Of a DNA stretch of 12,422 bases, positions 1 through 7,321 are shown one piece after another. Position 1 is the first letter of the stretch, and every line of letters starts with the position of its first letter. This DNA is from CANIZL01 sp043788645 (GTDB lineage Bacteria > Verrucomicrobiota > Verrucomicrobiia > Limisphaerales > UBA9464). Location: assembly GCA_043788645.1 (NCBI GenBank), contig JAYVTS010000066.1, forward strand, positions 1 through 12,422, read 5' to 3'. Made by a program: the position numbers and the translations under genes. The notes beneath the pieces were generated by a model that saw only the letters and a list, made by a program, of their open reading frames with translations, was not told the origin of the DNA and searched no databases.

Positions 1-117
1 CTGGACGACCGCTTCGTTCCATCGGTCAATTTCGGCGTCGTCCGTCAGGCAATGGACGCTCAACTCCTGAAGCAACGACGGATCCTCACATTTTGGCAGT
101 AGTGGTAGCTCGAACAT
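1..117 (-). CDS. N-terminal 39 codons of a gene leaving the window, possibly DruA/DUF4338-like
   Basis: An open frame starts with ATG at 117-115 and runs off the left edge. A TGA codon lies immediately upstream in the same frame, so no earlier start is possible. The visible protein begins MFELPLLPK and includes ELSVHCLTDD and DRWNEAVVQ. From memory, this resembles the segment just before the HHYL motif of DUF4338/DruA-like proteins, which are often found beside transposases and also occur in Druantia defence loci. The motif itself would lie outside the window. No Shine-Dalgarno sequence is seen before the ATG. A copy of a dispersed repeat (164-211) lies upstream, and a decayed transposase on the same strand lies at the other window edge, which fits a mobile-element gene. 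The family assignment rests on few residues and could be wrong; the reading frame is better supported than the product. Confidence 0.4.
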   Translation of the reverse strand, partial: MFELPLLPKCEDPSLLQELSVHCLTDDAEIDRWNEAVVQ

Positions 118-578
118 TCACGGAATGAAACGAATCGAGAACGGAGAATTCATTTTTCTTTAACCTTTTCTTCACCCTATGGGTTAATTTCGGTTTCTTG
201 AAACTGCCCTGATTGATAAGCCATGGAGCAAGGGTTCTTGAAAAAGATGGCCATTAAATATCTGACATATTAATTTACATCAGGGATCTGACGGCCCAGT
301 TAAATTAACAGACACTATGATTGACAAAAATAGAATGGTCTTTTGTGCCTGGATTTATATCAATTTTTTCAATTTTTCATTTTTGCATTGATGTTCCAGG
401 CTTGTAGTAGGTGAAGAATGACGAGCGTCTGCCCCCACCCGCGGTCCGTGATGCCATTCCCAAAAGGTTCCTCGACCCCGAATCGTCCCCGCATTTTACC
501 GAACCCCTCCCGAACTTACCTCTGCCGTCTGAATTGACCGCCGGGGGTTTTTCGTCGGTATTGCCTGAGATTTTCTTC
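118..578. other. Non-coding leader region, AT-rich to about 410
   Basis: I see no gene here. From about 140 to 410 the sequence is clearly AT-rich compared with the flanking genes, and contains T-tracts (361-390). It holds a dispersed repeat copy (164-211), an 8-bp inverted repeat TTAATTTA/TAAATTAA (270-277 and 301-308), and a repeated TCTGAC (261-266, 286-291). A two-step stem is also possible: GCCAT with ATGGC enclosing CAAG with CTTG, about 220-251. From about 411 the base composition becomes gene-like, and the frame stays open into the signal-peptide gene at 579; this stretch is most simply its 5' untranslated leader. The promoter of that gene should lie here, but I cannot place it: TTGACA at 321-326 has no good -10 box at normal spacing. 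Confidence 0.6.
164..211 (-). repeat. Left copy of ~48-bp dispersed repeat (CAGGGCRGTTTCRAGAAA type)
   Basis: Read on the minus strand from 211, this begins CAGGGCAGTTTCAAGAAA. It aligns without gaps to the sequence read on the minus strand from 12054, with about 32 of 48 positions identical by hand count. The first 18 bases differ at only two positions, and a second conserved block, GGTGARGAAARG, lies near the far end. GTTTC and GAAAC, separated by two bases, form a small palindrome (193-204). The copy sits about 47 bp upstream of the partial ORF at 1-117. It could be the end of a mobile element carrying that ORF, or an independent interspersed repeat. Confidence 0.5.
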
Positions 579-3500
579 ATGAAGCGTTCTGCCCTCGTTT
601 TCTCGCTGGCCACTCTCCACGCGTGTGCCACGGCCCATGCTGATTGGCCGCGCCATCCCAAGTTCGGATTCCCCCTCTACACCAATCAGCCGGCCGGCAA
701 ACAAACCACCGGACAGCACGCTGCCGCCAGCACACCCGCCTTGTCGCCCGCCGATGCCCAGAAAAAATTCACTGTCCCCGACGGATTCGAAATCCGCCTT
801 TTCGCTGCCGAACCGGATATCGCCAACCCGGTGGCCATGTCCTGGGATGAACGCGGCCGACTTTGGGTTCTCGAACTCTACGAATACCCGTTAGGAACTC
901 AACCTGGAGAAAAAGGCCGCGACCGCGTCAAGATCCTCGAAGACACAGACGGCGATGGGCGCGTCGATAAAGTCACCGTTTTCGCCGACGGCTTCACCCT
1001 TGCCACCGGACTCCTCTGCGCCAACGGTGGAGTCTACGTCGGAGCCGCCCCCAATCTCTATTTTCTCGAAGATACGGACGGCGATGGCGTAGCGGACAAA
1101 CGCACGATCGTGCAGACAGGTTTCGGCCTGGAAGACCGTCACGAATTACTCAATGGCTTCACTTGGGGTCCAGACGGCCAAATGTATCTGACCCACGGCG
1201 TTTTCAGCGTGACGAAGGCCGTGGATCCCGATCATCCCACCACGCCTACGGTTTTCACGGCCGGGGTTGCCCGTTTTGAACCCAAAAGCCGCCGCCTCGA
1301 AGTCTTCGCCGAAGGCACCAGCAATCCTTGGGGCGTTGATTTCGATGCGGCAGGAAATGCGTTTGTAAGCGCGTGTGTGATCGACCATTTTTTCCATCTC
1401 GCACCCGGTGGTCTCTACGCCCGCCAGGCCGGCCAGCCACCGTATCCCTACGCTTATGAACTCCTCCCTAGTATCGTCGATCACAAGCATCACCTGGCGG
1501 CCTATGCGGGGGTTGATATCTATCTCGGTGATCAGTATCCCGCATCTTATCGGGGCATGGCCTTGATGGGAAATATTCACGACAATTCGATTCACCGGGA
1601 TCAACTCACTCCTAAAGGCAGCACGTTTGTCGCCTCAGCTGGCGGAGATTTTGTACGGGGCAACGACGGCTGGTTCATGCCCGTGAGCACTCAGACCGGC
1701 CCCGATGGGGCGGTGTGGATTATGGATTGGTATGACAAATATCCCTGCTACCAAAATGCCAATGCCGATCCGAATGGTGTTGATCGCGAATACGGCCGCA
1801 TCTGGCGGGTTGTCTACACCGGCGATCAACCCGGAAAACCCGTTCCCTCGCGTCCCACGCCAGAGATGGATCTCGGCCGATTAGCCTCAGCTGAACTCGT
1901 AAAAATGTTGGGACATCCCAATGTTTGGCAGCGCCGCACCGCTCAACGCCTTCTTGGTGGACGGACTGACGTTGCCTCGGTGAAAACGGCACTGATTCAA
2001 CAACTTCATTTCGGCGCTAGTGTCGATACCAAACTCGCCTCTCTTTGGACCTTGTTCAGCGCCGGTCAGATCGACAATTCAATCCTCGACGATGCCGCCA
2101 CCGCTTCTGAACCCGCACTCCGCCAATGGGCGGCTCGTCTCACCGGCGAATGGAATCAGTGTACCGATCCCTCCGTCAAACGTCTCAAGCGCCTCGCAGC
2201 GGATGAAGTAGCCGCCGTGCAATCCGCCGTAGCCAGTGCGTTGCGCCAATTCAGCAGCGGATCACTCACGGTAAATTCTCCGCCACGCACCGATTCCTCG
2301 ACGAGCGGCCCATTCGTTGCCGAAGTCGCCGAGGCCTTGCTGGTTCACGCGAAGGACACGACTGATCGCGATTTACCGTTCCTGCTCTGGATGGCCCTCG
2401 AACCCGCGCTGATGTATGATCCGAGTGCCACCGAAAAATGGTATGTCGAGCACGGCGAAGCGCATCTACCGCTTTCGGCCAAACTAGTCTACAAAACCAT
2501 TCGCCGCTTCTGCGACGCCCGCCAGTTGTGGCTCATTGATAAAAGTCTCGAACTCGCCGAGGAACTTAACGCGGAATCGCCCCTGCTCGTTGCTGTCCTC
2601 GATGGTTTGATCGACGGCCAACGTGGGAAAGCCGTCGTGCCCGGACACCCGACCGAACCTCTGCTCAAGAAATGGCTCGCCGGTAATAATCAGGAAGTGG
2701 TGAGTCGTGCTCAGCAACTGGGTACGACCTGGGGTGATTCCGCTGCCCTGAAGGGATTGTTTGCGAAAATCAGCGACCCCGGCACTCCCGACGCCGAACG
2801 GATTAAGTCCATCGAGGCCGTCCGGAAACATAAGGCCGACGAAACCCGCCTCATTTTGCAGGCGCTGATCGATGGACCGGCGACCGATTCGGTAAAAGTA
2901 TCGGCTGTCCGAGCGTTCACGGAGGTGGGCGTTGAAAACACCGGCAAGGAACTCCTGGCCGGCTGGGCAAAACACTCACCGGCCGTCCGTGCCGCGGTGG
3001 CGGAATTGTGCCCCACACGGTGGCAATGGAAATGGGCTCTGCTCGGCGCGGTCGAAAAAGGCGACGTCAAACGCGGAGATCTAACTCCATCGGTTATTCG
3101 TACCCTAGCCAACGACAAAGGCGATGCCGAACGTACGAAAGCGGAGTTACTCTTCGGAAAAGTCCGAGGTACGAGCGCTGAAAAACTCAAACTCATCGCT
3201 GAAAAACGAAAGGTCGTCAGCAACGGCCCCATTGATCTGGCGGCGGGTCACGAACAGGCAAAGAACACCTGCCTCATTTGTCATCTATTGCACGGAGAAG
3301 GTGCGCAAGTCGGGCCCGATCTCACCGGAGTCGGTCGCAGCTCACTCGAAGCCCTGCTGCACAACGTCATCAACCCAAATGAAATCATCGGCAAAGGGTA
3401 TGAAAACGTCGTGATCGAGACCAAGGATGATCGCACCTTAAGCGGTCGCCTCTTGGAAAACTCCGAGTCCCGCATCCGCCTCGCCCTCCCAAGAGCCGCC

Positions 3501-4157
3501 GAAGAAGTGATTGCCAAATCCGATGTGAAATTGCTCACGGTGACTGAAAACTCGGTCATGCCCGAAGGCTTGGAGCAAATGCCGGACGCAGATTTTAGAA
3601 ATCTGATCTGGTATATTCTCGCGCCGCCCCAAGATGGCAAGCCGCTCACGGACGAACGCCGGAAAGAACTCTCCGGTGATGACGGTTCAGCGTCGTTAGA
3701 CCACGCAACGGACGGGGAGTCTGTGGCTCTCTGGGCTCCGGGGTGGCAGGTCGATTGCCCCCCTTTCGAAGGTGTTCCGGCCAAGTTCACGGAATACGCT
3801 GGACGCAAGAATGTGCTCGTGACGCACCCGATCGACGCCCGAAATCCCGCCGCGTTAGTGCGTGTGATTAACTTCCCCGTCGGACAACGATCCGTGTTGA
3901 GTTTTGCCGTAGCCGCCCACGAGCACGGCGACTGGGAACTCCGCGTCGTGGCCGACGGGGAGGTCCTCCATCGGCAGAAGGTCGATCATGATCCGTCGGA
4001 GCCGCGGTGGCGTCAGGTGCGGTTAGACCTTAGTCGGTTTGCGGGTCGTCGCATTGTTTTACGCTTGGAAAATGGAGCGACCGATTGGAATTTCGAATTT
4101 GGATATTGGGCCGATCTGAAACTCGACCTCGCTCAAACGGCGGGGGTTTCACCCTAG
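579..4157 (+). CDS. Secreted PVC-type multidomain protein: beta-propeller dehydrogenase-like domain, HEAT-like repeats, CxxCH cytochrome module
   Basis: This 1192-residue exported protein belongs to the PVC family of membrane-bound dehydrogenase-like proteins (TIGR02604 N-terminal, TIGR02603 heme module). Residues 1-21 form a signal peptide, with likely cleavage after AHA21; LHAC16 is a poor lipobox, so a lipoprotein is less likely. Residues about 64-414 resemble a glucose/sorbosone-dehydrogenase-like propeller and carry two DTDGDG loops (122-127, 165-170), possible calcium sites. Residues about 430-870 are helical and HEAT-like. The c-type heme motif CLICH is at 898-902, followed by GPDLTGVG, with Met994 (MPEGL) a candidate distal ligand. 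Residues about 1040-1192 look like an added beta-sandwich, possibly sugar-binding. Family members are thought to oxidise sugars or related compounds; the substrate is unknown. The ATG at 579 was chosen because it puts the signal peptide at the N-terminus; the frame is open back to a GTG at 411. No strong RBS is visible. Confidence 0.93.
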   Translation: MKRSALVFSLATLHACATAHADWPRHPKFGFPLYTNQPAGKQTTGQHAAASTPALSPADAQKKFTVPDGFEIRLFAAEPDIANPVAMSWDERGRLWVLELYEYPLGTQPGEKGRDRVKILEDTDGDGRVDKVTVFADGFTLATGLLCANGGVYVGAAPNLYFLEDTDGDGVADKRTIVQTGFGLEDRHELLNGFTWGPDGQMYLTHGVFSVTKAVDPDHPTTPTVFTAGVARFEPKSRRLEVFAEGTSNPWGVDFDAAGNAFVSACVIDHFFHLAPGGLYARQAGQPPYPYAYELLPSIVDHKHHLAAYAGVDIYLGDQYPASYRGMALMGNIHDNSIHRDQLTPKGSTFVASAGGDFVRGNDGWFMPVSTQTGPDGAVWIMDWYDKYPCYQNANADPNGVDREYGRIWRVVYTGDQPGKPVPSRPTPEMDLGRLASAELVKMLGHPNVWQRRTAQRLLGGRTDVASVKTALIQQLHFGASVDTKLASLWTLFSAGQIDNSILDDAATASEPALRQWAARLTGEWNQCTDPSVKRLKRLAADEVAAVQSAVASALRQFSSGSLTVNSPPRTDSSTSGPFVAEVAEALLVHAKDTTDRDLPFLLWMALEPALMYDPSATEKWYVEHGEAHLPLSAKLVYKTIRRFCDARQLWLIDKSLELAEELNAESPLLVAVLDGLIDGQRGKAVVPGHPTEPLLKKWLAGNNQEVVSRAQQLGTTWGDSAALKGLFAKISDPGTPDAERIKSIEAVRKHKADETRLILQALIDGPATDSVKVSAVRAFTEVGVENTGKELLAGWAKHSPAVRAAVAELCPTRWQWKWALLGAVEKGDVKRGDLTPSVIRTLANDKGDAERTKAELLFGKVRGTSAEKLKLIAEKRKVVSNGPIDLAAGHEQAKNTCLICHLLHGEGAQVGPDLTGVGRSSLEALLHNVINPNEIIGKGYENVVIETKDDRTLSGRLLENSESRIRLALPRAAEEVIAKSDVKLLTVTENSVMPEGLEQMPDADFRNLIWYILAPPQDGKPLTDERRKELSGDDGSASLDHATDGESVALWAPGWQVDCPPFEGVPAKFTEYAGRKNVLVTHPIDARNPAALVRVINFPVGQRSVLSFAVAAHEHGDWELRVVADGEVLHRQKVDHDPSEPRWRQVRLDLSRFAGRRIVLRLENGATDWNFEFGYWADLKLDLAQTAGVSP

Positions 4158-4158
4158 G

Positions 4159-4320
4159 TTTTTTCACGCAAAAAATTTCACACCAAGGTACTAAGGCACG
4201 AAGAGATTTTCTTTTCTTTTGGGCAAACTCCGATCAAACACTGACTCTACCGTCATTCTACGCAAAAATGACGCGATCCAAATCCAAGCCCTGTTCGTGC
4301 CTCTGTACTACCTATGAACT
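4159..4320. repeat. Small intergenic element with imperfect inverted-repeat ends
   Basis: The left end reads AAGGTACTAAGGCACGAAG (4185-4203). The right end, GTTCGTGCCTCTGTACTACC (4293-4312), is its imperfect reverse complement: AGGCACGAA (4194-4202) matches 4294-4302 exactly over 9 bp, and the AGGTA/CTA part matches with small gaps. The preceding TTTTTTCACGCAAAAAA context and the CACCAAGG/GGCACGAAG wording match a type of intergenic repeat I recall from many environmental genomes, including Verrucomicrobia. The ~90 bp between the arms has no convincing coding capacity. The outer limits are estimates. It begins directly after the stop codon at 4155-4157 and lies between two convergent genes, so it may help end transcription from both sides. 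It may alternatively be a MITE- or REP-like element moved by a transposase elsewhere. Confidence 0.5.
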
Positions 4321-4408
4321 GAGTTCATTGGCGCAAATCACCCAATTAGATTTGGCTCAATCTTCGTACGAAAACGTCCCTCGTCGCGTGACGAACCCGA
4401 AGAACTCA

Positions 4409-5755
4409 CTAAATCTGTTCGAAATAGCGTTGTTTTTCCCAGTCGGTGACGGCGTTGCCGAAGGCTTCCTGCTCGAGACAAGCGTGGCGGGTGTAGTAGT
4501 CCACGACCCCGTCCCCAAATGCCTGACGGGCGAGTTTTGAGCCGTCGAACAAGGCGGTGGCCTCGCGCAAACTGGAGGGGAGCCGCTCCAGTTTTTCGTC
4601 CAGGTAGGCGTTGCCCGCATAGGGGTCACCGCAATCGAGACCCGCTTCTACGCCAGCCAAACCGGCGGCCAACATCGCAGAAAATGCGAGGTACGGATTT
4701 GCGTCGGCACCGGGCATCCGATTTTCCGGCCGGAACCCGTTACCCTGACCAACGACCCGGAAGCCAGTGGTCCGATTATCTTTGGCCCAGGCCATTCGGG
4801 TGGGAGCCCAACTACCGGGTTGGTATCGCTTATAACTATTAATCGTTGGGGCCACGAAAAGGCATAATTCCCGCGAGTGCTGCAGTAAGCCACCGAGAAA
4901 CTGGCGAAACAATTTCGAGCCAGCCTTAGATTTCGGATCCCAAAACGCATTTTGTCGCCCTTTCCACAAACTTAAATGGAGGTGACAGGAACTACCGGCC
5001 TCGCTCGCGGCGTACTTCGCCATAAAAGTCACGGCTTTACCGTGCTGCTCGGCGATCTCGCGGACTCCTTGTTTGAATAGACCATGCATGTCCGCCATCG
5101 GTAGTGGTTCAGCGTAGGTAAAATTCAGCTCGTGTTGGCCCCGGCTCCATTCGCCTTTACTGCTCTCAATCGGTACGCGGGCCGCCGTCATCCCATTGCG
5201 AATCGCCCGCATCAAGGCTTCTTCTCGAGTGGGTTGCATTAAGTGATAGTCAATTCGATAATCACTAGCCGGTTTAAGTTCCCGATATCCTCCGGCGAAC
5301 GCTTCGTGATAGGTCTGGTTAAAAAGATAAAATTCCAACTCACTCGCGCAAAAACAGTTCAATCCCAAAGCGCGGACCTTTTCCAACTGCCGCCGCAATA
5401 CTGAACGCGGCGCCTCGGCAACAACGGAACCGTCGGGTTTGTACAAATCACAAATCACCAACGCCGACGCCGTTTGCCAGGGCAACACCCGGAGAGTGTC
5501 CAGGTCAGGACGGAGTTCAAAGTCCCCGAAACCCGAGGCCCAATTGGCCAGCTCAAAGCCTTCGAGCGGGTCCATGTCGAGGTTCACGGTGAGCAGGTAG
5601 TTGCAACCGTGCGTTCCATGTTCGGCAACCGATTTTAAGAAAAAGTCTGCTCGAAAACGTTTCCCGACCAGCCTTCCAAATGGATCCGGAAACGCCACGA
5701 GCATCGTATCAATCGTTCCCGCTTTCACTTGAGCGCCTAGTTCCTTCAAGGTCAT
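4409..5755 (-). CDS. Glutamine synthetase family protein, probable gamma-glutamyl-amine ligase
   Basis: This 448-residue ATP-dependent ligase has the class I GS fold and joins the glutamate gamma-carboxyl to ammonia or an amine in the cytoplasm. Metal and substrate residues are in place: ELE (139-141), HELNF (208-212), CHLHLSLW (257-264), NSYKR (306-310) and ENRMPGADANPY (344-355). The N-terminal region has NYLLTVNLDMDP and GDFELRPDLDTLR instead of the DGSSI ammonia-site motif of true GlnA, and no NLYDLP adenylylation site is seen. These traits match the lineage of PuuA, GlnA3/GlnA4 and IpuC-like enzymes that use polyamines, ethanolamine or other amines. It is last in a same-strand operon, 77 nt after the aldehyde dehydrogenase. 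ATG at 5755 gives the usual MTLKEL-type start; an in-frame TTG at 5785 would add 10 residues, and neither has a clear RBS. The amine substrate is unknown. Confidence 0.9.
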   Translation of the reverse strand: MTLKELGAQVKAGTIDTMLVAFPDPFGRLVGKRFRADFFLKSVAEHGTHGCNYLLTVNLDMDPLEGFELANWASGFGDFELRPDLDTLRVLPWQTASALVICDLYKPDGSVVAEAPRSVLRRQLEKVRALGLNCFCASELEFYLFNQTYHEAFAGGYRELKPASDYRIDYHLMQPTREEALMRAIRNGMTAARVPIESSKGEWSRGQHELNFTYAEPLPMADMHGLFKQGVREIAEQHGKAVTFMAKYAASEAGSSCHLHLSLWKGRQNAFWDPKSKAGSKLFRQFLGGLLQHSRELCLFVAPTINSYKRYQPGSWAPTRMAWAKDNRTTGFRVVGQGNGFRPENRMPGADANPYLAFSAMLAAGLAGVEAGLDCGDPYAGNAYLDEKLERLPSSLREATALFDGSKLARQAFGDGVVDYYTRHACLEQEAFGNAVTDWEKQRYFEQI

Positions 5756-5832
5756 CAGCGTCAAGATACCGGTATTTTGTACCAAACGGAAGTCCAGAAA
5801 GCGTCGCTTTGGGAAGGTTGGGTTCTATCGGA

Positions 5833-7269
5833 TCAGCTTTCGGCGACGTACACGTTTTTCAATTCCGTGTAGCCATCCAGCGCGGCCATCCCTAGATCCC
5901 GACCGATACCGCTCTGTTTGAAGCCGCCAAAAGGGGCCTCGACATGCACGCTACTATGGGAGTTCACACTTAAGACACCACTTTGTACGGCCCGACACAC
6001 CCGCAACGCTCGACCCAAGTTGTTGGTCCAAATGGAGCCACTCAATCCATACGAGGATCCATTAACGTCCCGAAGCATTTCGGCTTCATCTTCAAACGGT
6101 GTCATCGCAACGACGGGTCCGAAAATTTCTTCCTGCCAACAGCGATCTCCCCGTCCGACGTCCAATAATACAGTGGGCTCCAGGAAATAACCCGACGCCG
6201 TCGGCCGACTGCCACCGAAGGCAAATCGGCTGCCTGCGGCCCGCGCCGCCGAGAGATAACTTTCGACACTTTCCCTTTGCCCGGCCGAAACCATGGGCCC
6301 GATCTGAGTTGCCTCCTGCCTTGGATCGCCCACTACCAACCTCCGAGTTGCCGCGACAAACCGTTCAACAAATCGGTCGTAGATACTCCTCTCCACATAC
6401 ATCCGACTGCGGGCACAGCAGTCTTGTCCCGTGTTGGCAAAAACACTCAGAGGCGAACATTCCGCGGCCCGCTCCCAATCCGCGTCTGCGAAAACGATAT
6501 TGGGCGATTTGCCACCCAATTCCAGTGACACCCGCTTGAGATCGCGGGAGGCCATTTCCATAATCCGCCGACCGATTTCCGTGGAGCCAGTGAACGATAT
6601 CTTACGAATCAGCGGGTGCGTAGCCAGTGCATCACCCACGGCCGAGCCTGGGCCTGGCACTACCTGCAGCACTCCGGCCGGGAGCCCAGCTGCGTGGGCT
6701 AATTCACCCAGGCGAAGCGCCGTCAACGGCGATAGCGACGCCGGTTTGAGCACGACACAATTTCCCGCCGCCAACGCGGGTGCCGCCTTCCACGCAGCAA
6801 TCGGGAAGGGGAAATTCCACGGAACAATGGCCGCCACCACGCCCATCGATTGGCGCAGAGTAAAATCAAATCCGCCCCGTGAAACCGGGATGGTTTGCCC
6901 AAAGAATTTTCCGATCGCCCCGGCGTAATATTCAAAGACTTTCGCGCCCAACCCGATCTCGTCCCGTGCGTCACTGATGGGTTTGCCAATATTTGCACAC
7001 TCGAGTTGGGCGAGCGGCTCGAGCTGATCGCGCAAAACACGGGAGATGTTAAAAAGTATCTCGGCGCGTTTCCCCGGAGCCAAGTCACGCCAGCCGCCCT
7101 CCCAGGCGCGTTGGGCCGATTCAATCGCGGCATGCGTTTCGGTCACGGTCGCGCCCTGCACTTCACCGAGCGGTTGAGCGGTCGAGGGATTGATGAGGGC
7201 AAGGCGCGCCCCGCCCGAAGCGGGTTCGCGGTATGCGCCATTGATAAACGGTTGAGTCGGTAACGTCAT
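5833..7269 (-). CDS. NAD(P)-dependent aldehyde dehydrogenase
   Basis: This 478-residue protein of the ALDH superfamily oxidises an aldehyde to its carboxylic acid in the cytoplasm. It is full length, with all signature residues: PWN (150-152) with the oxyanion-hole Asn152, the coenzyme loop FTGST (226-230), general base Glu250 in LELGGKSP, nucleophile Cys284 in GQDCC, and the C-terminal EEIFGPVV and PFGGFKQSGIGRD segments. It looks like the betaine-aldehyde/gamma-aminobutyraldehyde-type group, but substrate range cannot be read from sequence alone. It is the middle gene of the operon: 52 nt separate it from the alcohol dehydrogenase upstream, and 77 nt from the ligase downstream. In this context the likely substrate is the aldehyde produced by the upstream dehydrogenase, possibly still carrying a gamma-glutamyl group. 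The ATG at 7269 gives the normal N-terminus (PFINGAY); no strong RBS precedes it. Confidence 0.95.
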   Translation of the reverse strand: MTLPTQPFINGAYREPASGGARLALINPSTAQPLGEVQGATVTETHAAIESAQRAWEGGWRDLAPGKRAEILFNISRVLRDQLEPLAQLECANIGKPISDARDEIGLGAKVFEYYAGAIGKFFGQTIPVSRGGFDFTLRQSMGVVAAIVPWNFPFPIAAWKAAPALAAGNCVVLKPASLSPLTALRLGELAHAAGLPAGVLQVVPGPGSAVGDALATHPLIRKISFTGSTEIGRRIMEMASRDLKRVSLELGGKSPNIVFADADWERAAECSPLSVFANTGQDCCARSRMYVERSIYDRFVERFVAATRRLVVGDPRQEATQIGPMVSAGQRESVESYLSAARAAGSRFAFGGSRPTASGYFLEPTVLLDVGRGDRCWQEEIFGPVVAMTPFEDEAEMLRDVNGSSYGLSGSIWTNNLGRALRVCRAVQSGVLSVNSHSSVHVEAPFGGFKQSGIGRDLGMAALDGYTELKNVYVAES

Positions 7270-7321
7270 AGCGGAAATTAGAGATAGAATCGTCTAGGCC
7301 CCTGGATGAATAGCTAGGACC

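Noticed and set aside
321..360. TTGACA as the -35 box of the cytochrome gene promoter, with TTTATAT as -10
   Set aside because: The spacing between the two is about 27 bp, far outside the normal range, and nothing TATAAT-like lies at 16-18 bp.
411..578. Annotating the large cytochrome protein from the GTG at 411
   Set aside because: It would place a clear signal peptide (MKRSALVFSLATLHACATAHA) at residue 57; the ATG at 579 gives a normal exported protein.
4381..4394. TCGTC-GCGT-GACGA hairpin as a terminator for the GS-like gene or the cytochrome gene
   Set aside because: The stem is only 5 bp, with no T-tract on either side.
4085..4540. 151-codon plus-strand open frame spanning the end of the cytochrome gene, the inverted-repeat element and the end of the GS-like gene
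   Set aside because: It crosses two real genes and a repeat, and its protein shows no domain; an accidental open frame.
5756..5785. TTG at 5785 as the start of the GS-like ligase
   Set aside because: It is possible, with a weak GGA upstream, but the extra ten residues are not typical of the family, and ATG at 5755 gives the usual N-terminus.
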